Shown: in pieces, positions 25,199-33,389 of the stretch | How the letters are laid out: every line of letters begins with the position of its first letter | How positions within the stretch are numbered: the stretch's first letter is position 1 | Assembly (NCBI RefSeq): GCF_035982055.1 | Contig: NZ_CP108427.1 | Coordinates: 3,100,001 to 3,164,000, forward strand | Reading direction: 5' to 3' | Origin: Streptomyces sp. NBC_01288 | GTDB lineage: Bacteria > Actinomycetota > Actinomycetes > Streptomycetales > Streptomycetaceae | DNA: 64,000 nucleotides | The notes under the pieces: generated by a model | The model's database searches: none | Seen by the model: only the letters and a program-made list of their open reading frames with translations | Told to the model about the DNA's origin: nothing | Translations under genes and position numbers: made by a program

Positions 25199-26560
25199 TT
25201 AGAAGCCTCCGCCGAAGTCTCCGCCGCCGCCCCCGAAGTCCCCTCCGCCTCCCCCGCCGTCGCCGAAGCCGCCGCCGAAGTCGCCCGGGTCGAAATTCGC
25301 GCCGGAGACGTCGCCGCCGTCGTAGCCGCCGGTGCCGAAGTCGCCGTAGCCCGTGCCGTAGTCGGAGGCGTAGGACGGGGTGGACATCATGCTGCCGAGG
25401 AGCGTGCCGACGAGGAGGCCGGGGAGGAGGCCGCCGCCGAAGTAGCCGCCTGCCCAGGGGCCGTAGGCCGGGCCGGCGTCCCAGTACGGGCGGCGGCCGT
25501 AGTCCGTGTCGACCTCGCGGATCATCGGGTCCCGGCCGTCGGCGAGGCGGGCCTGGTCGGCCGCGCAGACCGGGACCTCGCGGGGTGCGCCGCCGGGCGG
25601 GGTCCAGGTGGCGTCGGCGACCGAGGGGCCGTGGCGCGGGTCGAAGAAGCAGGGGGCGCGGCGTTCGGGCAGCGGGCGGCCCTCGCGGCGGGCGGCGAGC
25701 TGGGCGAGGGAGAAGCGGCCGTCCTCCAGGGCCTGGGTGACCGACCGGACGTCCTCGGGTTTCGTGGCCGCCGCCATGTACGACTTCGCCTGTTCGTAGG
25801 CGTCGAGGGCACGTTCGTAGTCCGCGCGCATCGCGTCGTCGGCGCCGGGCTCGGCCGGGTGGAATTCGAGGCGGTCCAGTTCCTCGCCGAACGCCGTGAT
25901 GTCCTCGTCCACGACCACCCGCAGCCTGTCCAGCGCCGCGCGCTGTTCCTCCTCGCGGCGGCGACGGCCGCGCCTCACCAGCGTGTACGCCCCCGCGCCA
26001 CCGGCCACCAGCACCCCGCCCGCGACGATCAGCGCCGTACCGGAGACTCCCCCGCCACCGTCCGAGGAACCGCCCCAGGACGCGGGCGCCGAGCCGCCCA
26101 TGCTGGCGAGCGCACGGTTCGTGAAGTCGGTGAGCTGGGTCTTCGCGTCCTCGCCCTGGACGCTGCTGACCAGGTTCTGCACGGCGGTGTTCGACAGGAC
26201 GGAGGAGTCGGCTCGGGCAGCGAATTGGTTCCCGACGCGGACCGCGTAGAGGCCGGTGATGCCGGTCGCGGTGCGGAGGTTCGAGAAGCTCGTCGCCGGA
26301 TAGCCGGCGGGGAGCACCACGAGGAAGACCGGCTTGTCGGCCTTCTCGACGCGTTGGGCGAGCGCGTCGGCGTCGGCCGACGACAACGCGGAGGCGGCCG
26401 GGTCGACGTAGACCGGGCTCTTGCGCAACGCCTGCGCGATCGTCGAGACGCCGGTGTCCGCGGCGGCCGGGGACGCCATGGTCAGCGCGGCGAGCAGCAG
26501 GGCCAGCAGGAGCGCCAGCGGTAGCCCCGGGAGGCTTCGGGTCCGGATCACGGCCTTCAT
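25199..26560 (-). CDS. Secreted/membrane TPM-like protein with Gly-rich C-terminus
   Basis: A 453-aa protein. The signal peptide is at residues 1-35 (LALLLALLLAALTMASPAAAD). An extracytoplasmic TPM-like domain lies at about 37-165 (SPVYVDPAASALSSADADALAQRVEKADKPVFLVVLP). A membrane segment follows near 175-195 (GTALIVAGGVLVAGGAGAYTLV), then a basic RRGRRRREEE stop-transfer and a cytoplasmic coiled region. The C-terminus is very Gly/Phe/Asp-rich, ending in FGGGGGDFGGGF. I do not know its function. The Gly-rich tail resembles those of TPM-domain proteins. It lies 41 bp downstream of vanX on the same strand, so readthrough is possible. Confidence 0.7.
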   Translation of the reverse strand: MKAVIRTRSLPGLPLALLLALLLAALTMASPAAADTGVSTIAQALRKSPVYVDPAASALSSADADALAQRVEKADKPVFLVVLPAGYPATSFSNLRTATGITGLYAVRVGNQFAARADSSVLSNTAVQNLVSSVQGEDAKTQLTDFTNRALASMGGSAPASWGGSSDGGGGVSGTALIVAGGVLVAGGAGAYTLVRRGRRRREEEQRAALDRLRVVVDEDITAFGEELDRLEFHPAEPGADDAMRADYERALDAYEQAKSYMAAATKPEDVRSVTQALEDGRFSLAQLAARREGRPLPERRAPCFFDPRHGPSVADATWTPPGGAPREVPVCAADQARLADGRDPMIREVDTDYGRRPYWDAGPAYGPWAGGYFGGGLLPGLLVGTLLGSMMSTPSYASDYGTGYGDFGTGGYDGGDVSGANFDPGDFGGGFGDGGGGGGDFGGGGGDFGGGF

Positions 26561-26601
26561 GACTCGACGCTACCCGACACCGGCCCCTCAGGCCGGACCG
26601 G

Positions 26602-27210
26602 TTACGTGATGGGAAAGTCGAAATAGGTGTCCGGATGCGGTTCGGATTTCAGTGCGTAATGCCACCACTCGTTGTCATATGCGCTGAAACCGCAGGAATC
26701 CATGAGGGAGCGCAGGCGGTGACGGTTTTCCGTCTCCGCATACGTGATCCCTTTCGCTCCGTGGTGCGAGATGGAATCCATCAGGTCATGACTGCCACCC
26801 ATGGGAGCCAGTTCATCGGTATCCCGGCGATACAGCGTCAAGTCGACCGTGCCGCCCCGGCTGTGGCCCGACCTGGCGGCCACATATCCCCTCTCGAACA
26901 TTCCGGCCCTGTCGATGTTCGGATAATGCCGGGGCTTGGTCCGGCCGTCCTCGGGCTGTCGTGACCAGCGCAGAAAGCAGTCCACGGCACGTTGGGGGCG
27001 GTACCCGTCCCAGAGGAGCAGACCGAAGCCCAGGGTCCCGGCCTTCTGCTGCGCCTCTTCCAGAGCCGCACACAGCGCCTTTGTGCCCACGATGCGATTG
27101 GCCAGGTATCCGTCCACCGGTTTGCCGGTGAAGTTGTCCCAGGTGGCGTATTTGGCGTCCCAGCGCATTCCGGGTACGTGCTCGTCCACATAGACGAAGT
27201 CGTCGTTCAT
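26602..27210 (-). CDS. vanX: D-Ala-D-Ala dipeptidase VanX
   Basis: A 202-aa zinc dipeptidase that hydrolyses D-Ala-D-Ala so that only D-Ala-D-Lac enters the cell wall. It carries the metal motif SGHSRGGTVDLTLYR (SxHxxGxxxD) and the catalytic EWWH near the C-terminus (DNEWWHYAL). The ATG at 27210 overlaps the vanA stop (ATGA). It is the last gene of the van operon. By eye its base composition is lower in G+C than the neighbours, including AT-ending codons, which fits acquisition. Confidence 0.95.
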   Translation of the reverse strand: MNDDFVYVDEHVPGMRWDAKYATWDNFTGKPVDGYLANRIVGTKALCAALEEAQQKAGTLGFGLLLWDGYRPQRAVDCFLRWSRQPEDGRTKPRHYPNIDRAGMFERGYVAARSGHSRGGTVDLTLYRRDTDELAPMGGSHDLMDSISHHGAKGITYAETENRHRLRSLMDSCGFSAYDNEWWHYALKSEPHPDTYFDFPIT

Positions 27211-28256
27211 CGGCTTTCCCCAGCAGCGGCCAGCGCCGATGACACCAGTCGGTCGATCACCTCGGCCAGCGGAATTCCAGCGGCTTCCATCATTCTCGGA
27301 TAACGGCTGTACGAGGTCATTCCGGGCAGGGTGTTGACCTCGTTGAGGACCACTTCCCCATCCTCGGTGAGGAACATGTCCACCCGTGCGAGTCCCCTGC
27401 ATCCCAAGGCGCGGTACACCGCCTTCGCCGTCTCCTGGACGCGTGTGCGCGACTCCGCCGGGATGTCGGCGGGGACGACAGCCGTCGCGTTCTCGGAACC
27501 GGTCTCGGGCTTGTCCTCCTGATGGATCCTGAAGAACCCGTGGGAGAGCGCGATGTGATCCAACTCGCCTACGACCAGGTCAAGTTCATTGCCCAGGACG
27601 GCGCATCCGATCTCGCTGCCGATGACCGCCTCTTCGATCAGCACCTTCGTGTCGTACTGCCGGGCCGTGTCCACCGCGCCCGGCAGTTCCTCTTTCCGGG
27701 ACACCTTGCCGACCCCGAACGACGATCCCGAACGGGCCGGCTTCACGAAGACGGGGTAGGTGAGCCGGTCGGGGTCGATGTCGTCCTCCTCGCCCGTGAC
27801 GGTCCAGAAATTCGGGGTGGCTGTTCCCGCGCTTCCGGCGACGACGTAGGCGAGAGACTTGTCCATGCAGAGGGCGGAACTCGGGACGTCGCAGCCGACG
27901 TAGGGAATGCCGGAGAGTTCCAACAAGCCCTGTATGGCGCCGTCTTCACCGAGCGTGCCATGCAGGACCGGCAGCACGACGTCCAGGCCGATCGTCTCGT
28001 ATCGCCCCTGCTCCAGTACCAGTAGGCCTCGCACACTCCGGTCCGGTGACAGCGCGGCCGTGCGGCACCTGCCGTTCTCCCAGTCCTCGCCCGGTCCGTC
28101 GCAGAGCTTCCACGCACCGCTCTTCGTGATGCCGACATAGAACGGCTCGTACTTCTCCGTGTCGAGGTTCCGCGCGATCTCCTGCGCGGACTTGACGGAG
28201 ACGGGGTGTTCCTCGGAACAGCCACCGAACAGAACCGCGATCTTCGACCTAGCCAT
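27207..28256 (-). CDS. vanA: D-alanine--D-lactate ligase VanA
   Basis: A 349-aa ATP-grasp ligase that makes D-Ala-D-Lac, the low-affinity target replacement for vancomycin. It has the start KIAVLFGGCSEEHPVSVKSA, the ATP-grasp VFVKPARSGSSFGVGKV, the omega-loop region EIGCAVLGNELDLVVGELDHI with IHQE, and the metal-binding NEVNTLPGMT. The lengths and loop match VanA/VanB-type rather than chromosomal Ddl enzymes. It overlaps vanH by 8 bp and vanX by 4 bp. Confidence 0.95.
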   Translation of the reverse strand: MARSKIAVLFGGCSEEHPVSVKSAQEIARNLDTEKYEPFYVGITKSGAWKLCDGPGEDWENGRCRTAALSPDRSVRGLLVLEQGRYETIGLDVVLPVLHGTLGEDGAIQGLLELSGIPYVGCDVPSSALCMDKSLAYVVAGSAGTATPNFWTVTGEEDDIDPDRLTYPVFVKPARSGSSFGVGKVSRKEELPGAVDTARQYDTKVLIEEAVIGSEIGCAVLGNELDLVVGELDHIALSHGFFRIHQEDKPETGSENATAVVPADIPAESRTRVQETAKAVYRALGCRGLARVDMFLTEDGEVVLNEVNTLPGMTSYSRYPRMMEAAGIPLAEVIDRLVSSALAAAGESR

Positions 28257-29199
28257 GCTGATCCCCGCTTTCGAATGCCAGACAATTGGTGAGGGAGTTC
28301 TCGACCGTGTCCCTCAGGGCGTGGTCCGTGTAATAGGCGGTGTGCGGACTGATGAGCACATTCGGCAGCTCGTGCAGCCGCAACAGCGTCTTGTTGTCGA
28401 TGGGTTGGTTTCTGCGGTCGGCGTAGAAGATCCCTTCCTCTCCCTCGACGACGTCCAGCGCCGCACCGCCCAACCGGCCGCTCTCCAGGGCCGTGACGAG
28501 GGCCTCGGTGTCGAGCAGCGGACCGCGTCCGGTGTTGATGACGAACGCCCCGTTCCTCATCCGCTCGATACGCCGACGGTCGAGGAGATGGTGTGTGTCC
28601 GGGGTGAGCGGTGCGTGGAGCGTCACGATGTCGCTCAGCCGCAGCAACTCGTCCAGATCGAGGGTGAGACGACTGTCGTGCGCCAGTACTCGGCAGCCGA
28701 AACCCCGTAGCCGGTCCACAACCGCCGTGCCGATACGGCCCGTTCCCACGACGCCGACGGTCAGGTCGCGCAGTTCCTTTCCGCGCACCCCGTGCAACCT
28801 GTAGTCGTGTACGTCGGCGCGGCGGACCGTGGACCGGGCGTTCCGGATCGCCATCAGCATCAACATCACCGTGTAGTCGGCCACGCTGTCGGGCGAGTAG
28901 GCGGTGTTCCCGACGGACAGGCCCACACGGTTCGCGTAGTCCACGTCGATGTGGTCGCGGCCGATGCTCCTCGTGGAGATGTACGCCACGTCGGCTCGAC
29001 TGAGCGCGAGCAGAACGGAGTTCGTGATCGGCGTTCGGTGGCTGACGCTGACACACCTGTTTCCGGAGGCCAGTTGAGTGTTCGCTTCGGACACCGGGGC
29101 CTGGGTGATGGTCGGGACGACACCGAAGCGGGGTGCCAACTCCCGGAACAGAGCGGCCTCGTCCGGCCCGCAGCCGTAGATCGTGATGCCCGTGTTCAT
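28249..29199 (-). CDS. vanH: D-lactate dehydrogenase VanH
   Basis: A 316-aa D-2-hydroxyacid dehydrogenase that reduces pyruvate to D-lactate for VanA. It has the Rossmann GVVGTGRIGTAVVDRL, the catalytic Arg region INTGRGPLLDTEAL, the GIFYADRRNQPIDN stretch typical of VanH, and the catalytic His in VLISPHTAYYTDHAL. The ATG at 29199 overlaps the vanK stop (ATGA). An upstream extension to 29265 would run into vanK and is rejected. Confidence 0.95.
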   Translation of the reverse strand: MNTGITIYGCGPDEAALFRELAPRFGVVPTITQAPVSEANTQLASGNRCVSVSHRTPITNSVLLALSRADVAYISTRSIGRDHIDVDYANRVGLSVGNTAYSPDSVADYTVMLMLMAIRNARSTVRRADVHDYRLHGVRGKELRDLTVGVVGTGRIGTAVVDRLRGFGCRVLAHDSRLTLDLDELLRLSDIVTLHAPLTPDTHHLLDRRRIERMRNGAFVINTGRGPLLDTEALVTALESGRLGGAALDVVEGEEGIFYADRRNQPIDNKTLLRLHELPNVLISPHTAYYTDHALRDTVENSLTNCLAFESGDQHG

Positions 29200-30383
29200 C
29201 GGCCCCGCCGGCTCATGTAGAGGTCGAACGCCCGGTAGAGCAGCGGTCGCAACGGCAGGTCCCACTCCCCCGCGTACCGCACCGCCTGACCCCCGGTACC
29301 GACCTTGAACCGGATCAGCCCGACATGCGGGTCATCCGCGTCGAGGGTGCGGGTGATGCCGCGCAGGTCGTAGACATCGCAGCCGGCGGCCAGCGCGTCG
29401 CGGATCATCGCCCACTGGCAGGCGTTGGAGCCGCGCACCTCGCGCTTCTCGGTGGAGGAGGCGCCGTAGGAGTACCAGGCGTGGGCGCCGACCCGGACCA
29501 GGATCGTGGCGGCGACCAAGTCGCCCTGGTGGTGGGCGAGACAGAGCTTGATCCGGTCGGGATCCTCGGCGCGCAGTGCCGCGAACATGGTCTCGAAGTA
29601 GCGCAGCGGGCGGGGCGTGAAGCGGTCGCGCCGCGCGGTGTGGACGTAGAGGTCGTGGAACGCCTTCAGGTCCGGACCGAACGAGTCCGCGGCCCCGGCC
29701 GTGCTCCCGACTCTGACCTCGACCCCCGCCTTGGTCGCCTTCTTGATGTTGCGGCGCCAGAGCTGGTTCATGCCCTTGAGGAGGTCGTCCTCCGTTCGGC
29801 CGGCCAGCGGGATCTCGTACTTGAACTGCGGATGCCCGACGCCGAAGCCGTCCTCCGGGTTCTGCGGCAGCCAGCCGGCGGCCCGGAGTCGGTCGGTCAC
29901 GCGGGTGCCGACCGGATCGGCCCACGCGGCGGACAGGTCGGTGAGCCGCCGGATGCCCGGGTCGGCGAGGCCCTCCTTCACCTGGGCCGCGCTCCAGATG
30001 TCCGTGCACACCGGTGGCCCGAGCCGGATCGCGAACGCGCCGTGTGCCTTGAGATACGCCGCCAACGGGTCGAGCCACAGGCCGATGTCTCCGGTCCAGT
30101 CGATGACCGGGCCCTCGGGCAGATACGCCAGCGTGCAGCGGTCCAGCTTCGGCACCGGACGGTGCAACACGAGCCCGGCGCCGACCAGTTGACGGCCGTC
30201 GTACCAACCGAGGGACTCGCTGCGCCACTCGGTCTTGACGCGGCCCCACGCCGGGGTCTGGAGGAAACTCACCGACCGCTGGGCGCGTACGAACGCCAAG
30301 TGCTCGGCGGAGCTGATCGGTTCGACGGACAGGCGACGCACGCCCGCGGCAACGGCCCCTGAGGGGTGGTGGGTTCGGCTCAC
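29196..30383 (-). CDS. vanK: VanK: FemAB-family aminoacyltransferase for D-Lac precursors
   Basis: A 395-aa FemX/FemAB-type non-ribosomal peptidyltransferase. It has two GNAT-like subdomains (FLQTPAWGRVKTEW; LAHHQGDLVAATILVRVGAHAWYSYGASS) and the WRRNIKKATKAGVEV helix. In S. coelicolor VanK adds the Gly branch to lipid II ending in D-Lac, and it is essential when the van operon is on because the housekeeping FemX cannot use that substrate. The GTG at 30383 overlaps the vanJ stop (GTGA). Confidence 0.92.
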   Translation of the reverse strand: MSRTHHPSGAVAAGVRRLSVEPISSAEHLAFVRAQRSVSFLQTPAWGRVKTEWRSESLGWYDGRQLVGAGLVLHRPVPKLDRCTLAYLPEGPVIDWTGDIGLWLDPLAAYLKAHGAFAIRLGPPVCTDIWSAAQVKEGLADPGIRRLTDLSAAWADPVGTRVTDRLRAAGWLPQNPEDGFGVGHPQFKYEIPLAGRTEDDLLKGMNQLWRRNIKKATKAGVEVRVGSTAGAADSFGPDLKAFHDLYVHTARRDRFTPRPLRYFETMFAALRAEDPDRIKLCLAHHQGDLVAATILVRVGAHAWYSYGASSTEKREVRGSNACQWAMIRDALAAGCDVYDLRGITRTLDADDPHVGLIRFKVGTGGQAVRYAGEWDLPLRPLLYRAFDLYMSRRGR

Positions 30384-31492
30384 CAGCTGACCCGGGCCGC
30401 CACCGGCAGGTGATCGCCACCGGTCTCGGGCAGCACCCACGAACTCCGCGCCCGCACCCCCCGTACCAGGATCTGGTCGATCCGCGCGATCGGGAAGGAC
30501 GCGGGCCAGGTGAGGCCGAAGCCCTTCCCGGCCGTCTCCTGGGCCGAGTTCAGCCGCGAGGTGAGGGCGTGGAACGCGCGGTCGTCCGTGGTGCCGTTCA
30601 GGTCGCCGAGCAGCACCACCCGCTGGTTCGGCTCGGCGGCGACGGCCTTGGCGAGCGCGTCCGCGCCGAAGTCGCGCGAGACCGTCCAGAATCCGTCCCT
30701 GGACGTCACCCGCACGGACCCGAGGTGCGCCACGTACACCGCCAGCGGCCCGCGAGCCGTGGCCACCGTCGTACGCAGCGCCCGGACCTCCGCCGCCGCC
30801 TCCGCCTTCGATTCGGCCGGCTTGGTCCTCGCCAACGGCCCGACATCGCCCCGTACGACGTTCACCGGCCGCGTGTCCGACAGCGGCAGCCTGCTCCACA
30901 GCCCGACCGTGCCCCGCACCACGTGGTACGGGTACGCCTTCGCCAGCCCCTTCTCGTACGTGCCCCGGGCCTGATCGGTCAGCTCCTCCAGTGCGAGCAA
31001 GTCCGCGCCGGAGGCGGCCAGTTGACGGGCAGTGCCGGTCGGGTCGAGGTTGCCTGCGTCGACGTTGTGGCTGACCACGGTGAGGTCGCCGCCCGGGTGG
31101 GACCTGTCGGTGAGCAGCCCGCCGAAGAGGCTCAGCCACACCGTGACCGGCAGCACCAGCGCGACCACGGCGGAGGCGGACCGGCGCCACAGCGCTCCGG
31201 CCAGCAGCACCGGCACGAACACGCCGAACCACGGCAGGAGGTTCTCCACCAGGCTGCCGATGCCCCCGATGCTCGGGAGCCGGGCGTGCAGCGCCATGAG
31301 CAGCCCGAGCAGCAGGGCGAGCGTCGCGAGCACCGGGCCGCGTTTCCAGGGTTCGCGAGGAATCCGGAGGCTCGTTGTCCGGAGGCTCGTCGTTCGCCCC
31401 GGTGGCGGGGTTCGCGTCGGTGCCGGTGATGAAGTCGGTGTCGGTACCGGTGAGAGAGTCGGTGTCGGTGCTGGTGCAGGAGTTCGCGTCAC
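30380..31492 (-). CDS. vanJ: VanJ: membrane-anchored endonuclease/exonuclease/phosphatase-fold teicoplanin-resistance protein
   Basis: A protein of about 370 aa. The first 50 residues are a low-complexity Pro/Thr/Ser/Arg leader (TPAPAPTPTLSP...). Three membrane segments follow (about 55-140: LATLALLLGLLMAL, WFGVFVPVLLAGALW, VALVLPVTVWLSLFGG). An extracytoplasmic EEP domain ends the protein (VVSHNVD, ALEEL, GDLNGTTDD, GGDHLPV). S. coelicolor VanJ gives teicoplanin resistance, possibly through undecaprenyl-phosphate recycling. The start is uncertain: GTG at 31492, or TTG at 31504. A much longer frame to 32308 is antisense to vanR and not real. It opens the vanJKHAX operon. Confidence 0.88.
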   Translation of the reverse strand: MTRTPAPAPTPTLSPVPTPTSSPAPTRTPPPGRTTSLRTTSLRIPREPWKRGPVLATLALLLGLLMALHARLPSIGGIGSLVENLLPWFGVFVPVLLAGALWRRSASAVVALVLPVTVWLSLFGGLLTDRSHPGGDLTVVSHNVDAGNLDPTGTARQLAASGADLLALEELTDQARGTYEKGLAKAYPYHVVRGTVGLWSRLPLSDTRPVNVVRGDVGPLARTKPAESKAEAAAEVRALRTTVATARGPLAVYVAHLGSVRVTSRDGFWTVSRDFGADALAKAVAAEPNQRVVLLGDLNGTTDDRAFHALTSRLNSAQETAGKGFGLTWPASFPIARIDQILVRGVRARSSWVLPETGGDHLPVAARVSW

Positions 31493-31579
31493 GCCGTCAG
31501 TCAAGGCAGCCCGGTGTTGCCGGCGCGTATGGGGTTTTCGATACGCGGACGATATGTGCCGACTCCTACCATCGGACCC
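31493..31579. promoter_or_regulatory. vanJ/vanR divergent promoter region with an inverted repeat
   Basis: The 87-bp gap must hold both promoters. GCGTAT (31525-31530) and ATACGC (31541-31546) form a 6-bp inverted repeat with a 10-nt spacer and AT-rich neighbours. It is the best visible candidate for the VanR binding site. Confidence 0.5.
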
Positions 31580-32275
31580 ATGCGTGTGCTGATCGTCGAG
31601 GACGAGCCCTATCTGGCGGAGGCCATCCGCGACGGCCTGCGCCTGGCGGCGATCGCGGCCGACATCGCGGGTGACGGGAACACCGCGCTGGAGCTGCTGA
31701 GCGTCAACAACTACGACATCGCCGTCCTCGACCGCGACATCCCCGGCCCCTCCGGCGACGAGGTCGCCCGCCGTATCGTCGCCTCCGGCAGCGGTATGCC
31801 GATCCTCATGCTGACCGCCGCCGACCGTCTCGACGACAAGACCACCGGGTTCGAACTCGGCGCCGACGACTACCTCACGAAACCCTTCGAACTCCAGGAA
31901 CTCGCGCTCCGGCTGCGGGCGTTGGACCGCCGACGCGCCCACAGCCGGCCGCCCGTACGGGAGATCGCGGGCCTGCGCGTCGACCCGTTCCGCAGAGAGG
32001 TCTACCGGGACGGCCGCTATGTCGCGCTGACCAGGAAGCAGTTCGCCGTGCTCGACGTCCTCGTCGCCGCCGAGGGCGGAGTCGTCAGCGCCGAGGAACT
32101 CCTGGAGCGGGCCTGGGACGAGAACGCCGACCCGTTCACCAACGCCGTACGCATCACCGTCTCGGCCCTGCGCAAGCGGCTCGGCGAACCCTGGATCATC
32201 GCCACGGTGCCGGGCGTCGGATACCGCATCGACACGCGACCCGAGGCCGGAGACGACGGAGACGACCGTGGATAG
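31580..32275 (+). CDS. vanR: Response regulator VanR
   Basis: A 231-aa OmpR/PhoB-family regulator. The receiver (RVLIVEDEPYLAEAI) has the phospho-acceptor Asp51 (VLDRDIPG) and Lys in YLTKPFE. The winged-helix DNA-binding domain (about 125-225) has LTRKQFAVLDVLV and VRITVSALRKRLG. It activates the van resistance genes when VanS is drug-activated. The ATG at 31580 begins MRVLIVEDEP. It overlaps vanS by 8 bp. Confidence 0.95.
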   Translation: MRVLIVEDEPYLAEAIRDGLRLAAIAADIAGDGNTALELLSVNNYDIAVLDRDIPGPSGDEVARRIVASGSGMPILMLTAADRLDDKTTGFELGADDYLTKPFELQELALRLRALDRRRAHSRPPVREIAGLRVDPFRREVYRDGRYVALTRKQFAVLDVLVAAEGGVVSAEELLERAWDENADPFTNAVRITVSALRKRLGEPWIIATVPGVGYRIDTRPEAGDDGDDRG

Positions 32276-33353
32276 GGCGCCCGGGTTGAGCGTCCGGCTC
32301 AAACTCACCCTCAGCTACGTCGGGTTCCTCATGCTCGCCGGTGTCCTGCTGCTCGCCGCCGCGTGGTTGTTCCTGACGCGGGTGCCCCACATCGGGCTCA
32401 TCATCCAGCCCGACTACACCTTGTCCGTGCTGCGCGCCTTCGCTCCGATCGCCGCCGTCGCCATGGGGTTCCTGCTGGTGTTCGGCCTGATCGGCGGGTG
32501 GATCCTCGCCGGGCGCATGCTCGCCCCGCTGACCCGCATCACGGAGGCCACCCGGCTGGCCACGGACGGCTCGCTCTCCCACCGCATCCGACTGCCGGGC
32601 CCCGAGGACGAGTTCCGCGAACTCGCCGACGCCTTCGACACGATGCTCGCCCGGCTCGAAGCCCACGTGGCCGAACAGCGGCGCTTCGCGGCCAACGCCT
32701 CCCACGAGCTGCGCACCCCGCTGGCGATCTCGAAGACCCTGCTCGACCTGGCCCGTGCCGACCCGGACCAGGACACCGGCCGGATCATCGACCGCCTCCA
32801 CACGGTCAACACCCGGGCGATCGACGCCACCGAGGCACTGCTCCTGCTCAGCCGCGCCAACCAGCGGTCCTTCACCCGGGAACACGTCGACCTGTCCCTC
32901 CTGGCGGAAGAGGCCACCGAGACCCTCCTCCCCCTCGCGGAGAAGCACGGCGTCACCATCGAGACCGGCGGCGACATCACCCCCACCCGCGGCTCCCAGG
33001 CACTCCTGCTCCAACTGACCACGAACCTCGTGCAGAACGCGATCGTCCACAACCTCCCCGAGCGGGGCACCGTCTGGGTGACCACCGCCGTCGGCCCCAA
33101 GTCCGCGGTCCTCACGGTCGAGAACACCGGCGAACCGCTCACCCCGCACCAGGTCTCGACCCTCACCGAGCCGTTCCAGCGCGGCACCGAGCGCGTCCAC
33201 ACCGACCACGCGGGAGTAGGCCTCGGCCTGGCGATCGTCAAGACCATCACCGGCGCCCACGACGGCACCCTCACCCTGACCCCACGCCCGGCCGGCGGCC
33301 TCCGCGTCACGGTGGAACTACCCGCCAACCAGCCGCACCCCCCGTGCCGTTGA
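32268..33353 (+). CDS. vanS: Sensor histidine kinase VanS
   Basis: A 361-aa kinase with two membrane segments (about 12-37 and 58-84). The extracytoplasmic loop between them is short (about 20 residues). It carries HAMP, the H-box FAANASHELRTPLAISKT, an N-box (LTTNLVQNAIVHN) and ATPase boxes (ENTGEPL, GVGLGLAIVK). A short sensor loop is typical of Streptomyces VanS, which contacts vancomycin directly. GTG start at 32268. The pair with vanR is divergent from vanJ. Confidence 0.93.
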   Translation: MDRAPGLSVRLKLTLSYVGFLMLAGVLLLAAAWLFLTRVPHIGLIIQPDYTLSVLRAFAPIAAVAMGFLLVFGLIGGWILAGRMLAPLTRITEATRLATDGSLSHRIRLPGPEDEFRELADAFDTMLARLEAHVAEQRRFAANASHELRTPLAISKTLLDLARADPDQDTGRIIDRLHTVNTRAIDATEALLLLSRANQRSFTREHVDLSLLAEEATETLLPLAEKHGVTIETGGDITPTRGSQALLLQLTTNLVQNAIVHNLPERGTVWVTTAVGPKSAVLTVENTGEPLTPHQVSTLTEPFQRGTERVHTDHAGVGLGLAIVKTITGAHDGTLTLTPRPAGGLRVTVELPANQPHPPCR

Positions 33354-33389
33354 GGCCACAGGGGGTGCGGGGAGACCACGGGGCGGTTG

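Noticed and set aside
30380..32308. VanJ extended to 642 residues.
   Set aside because: The extra N-terminus is antisense to vanR. The real membrane protein starts near 31492.
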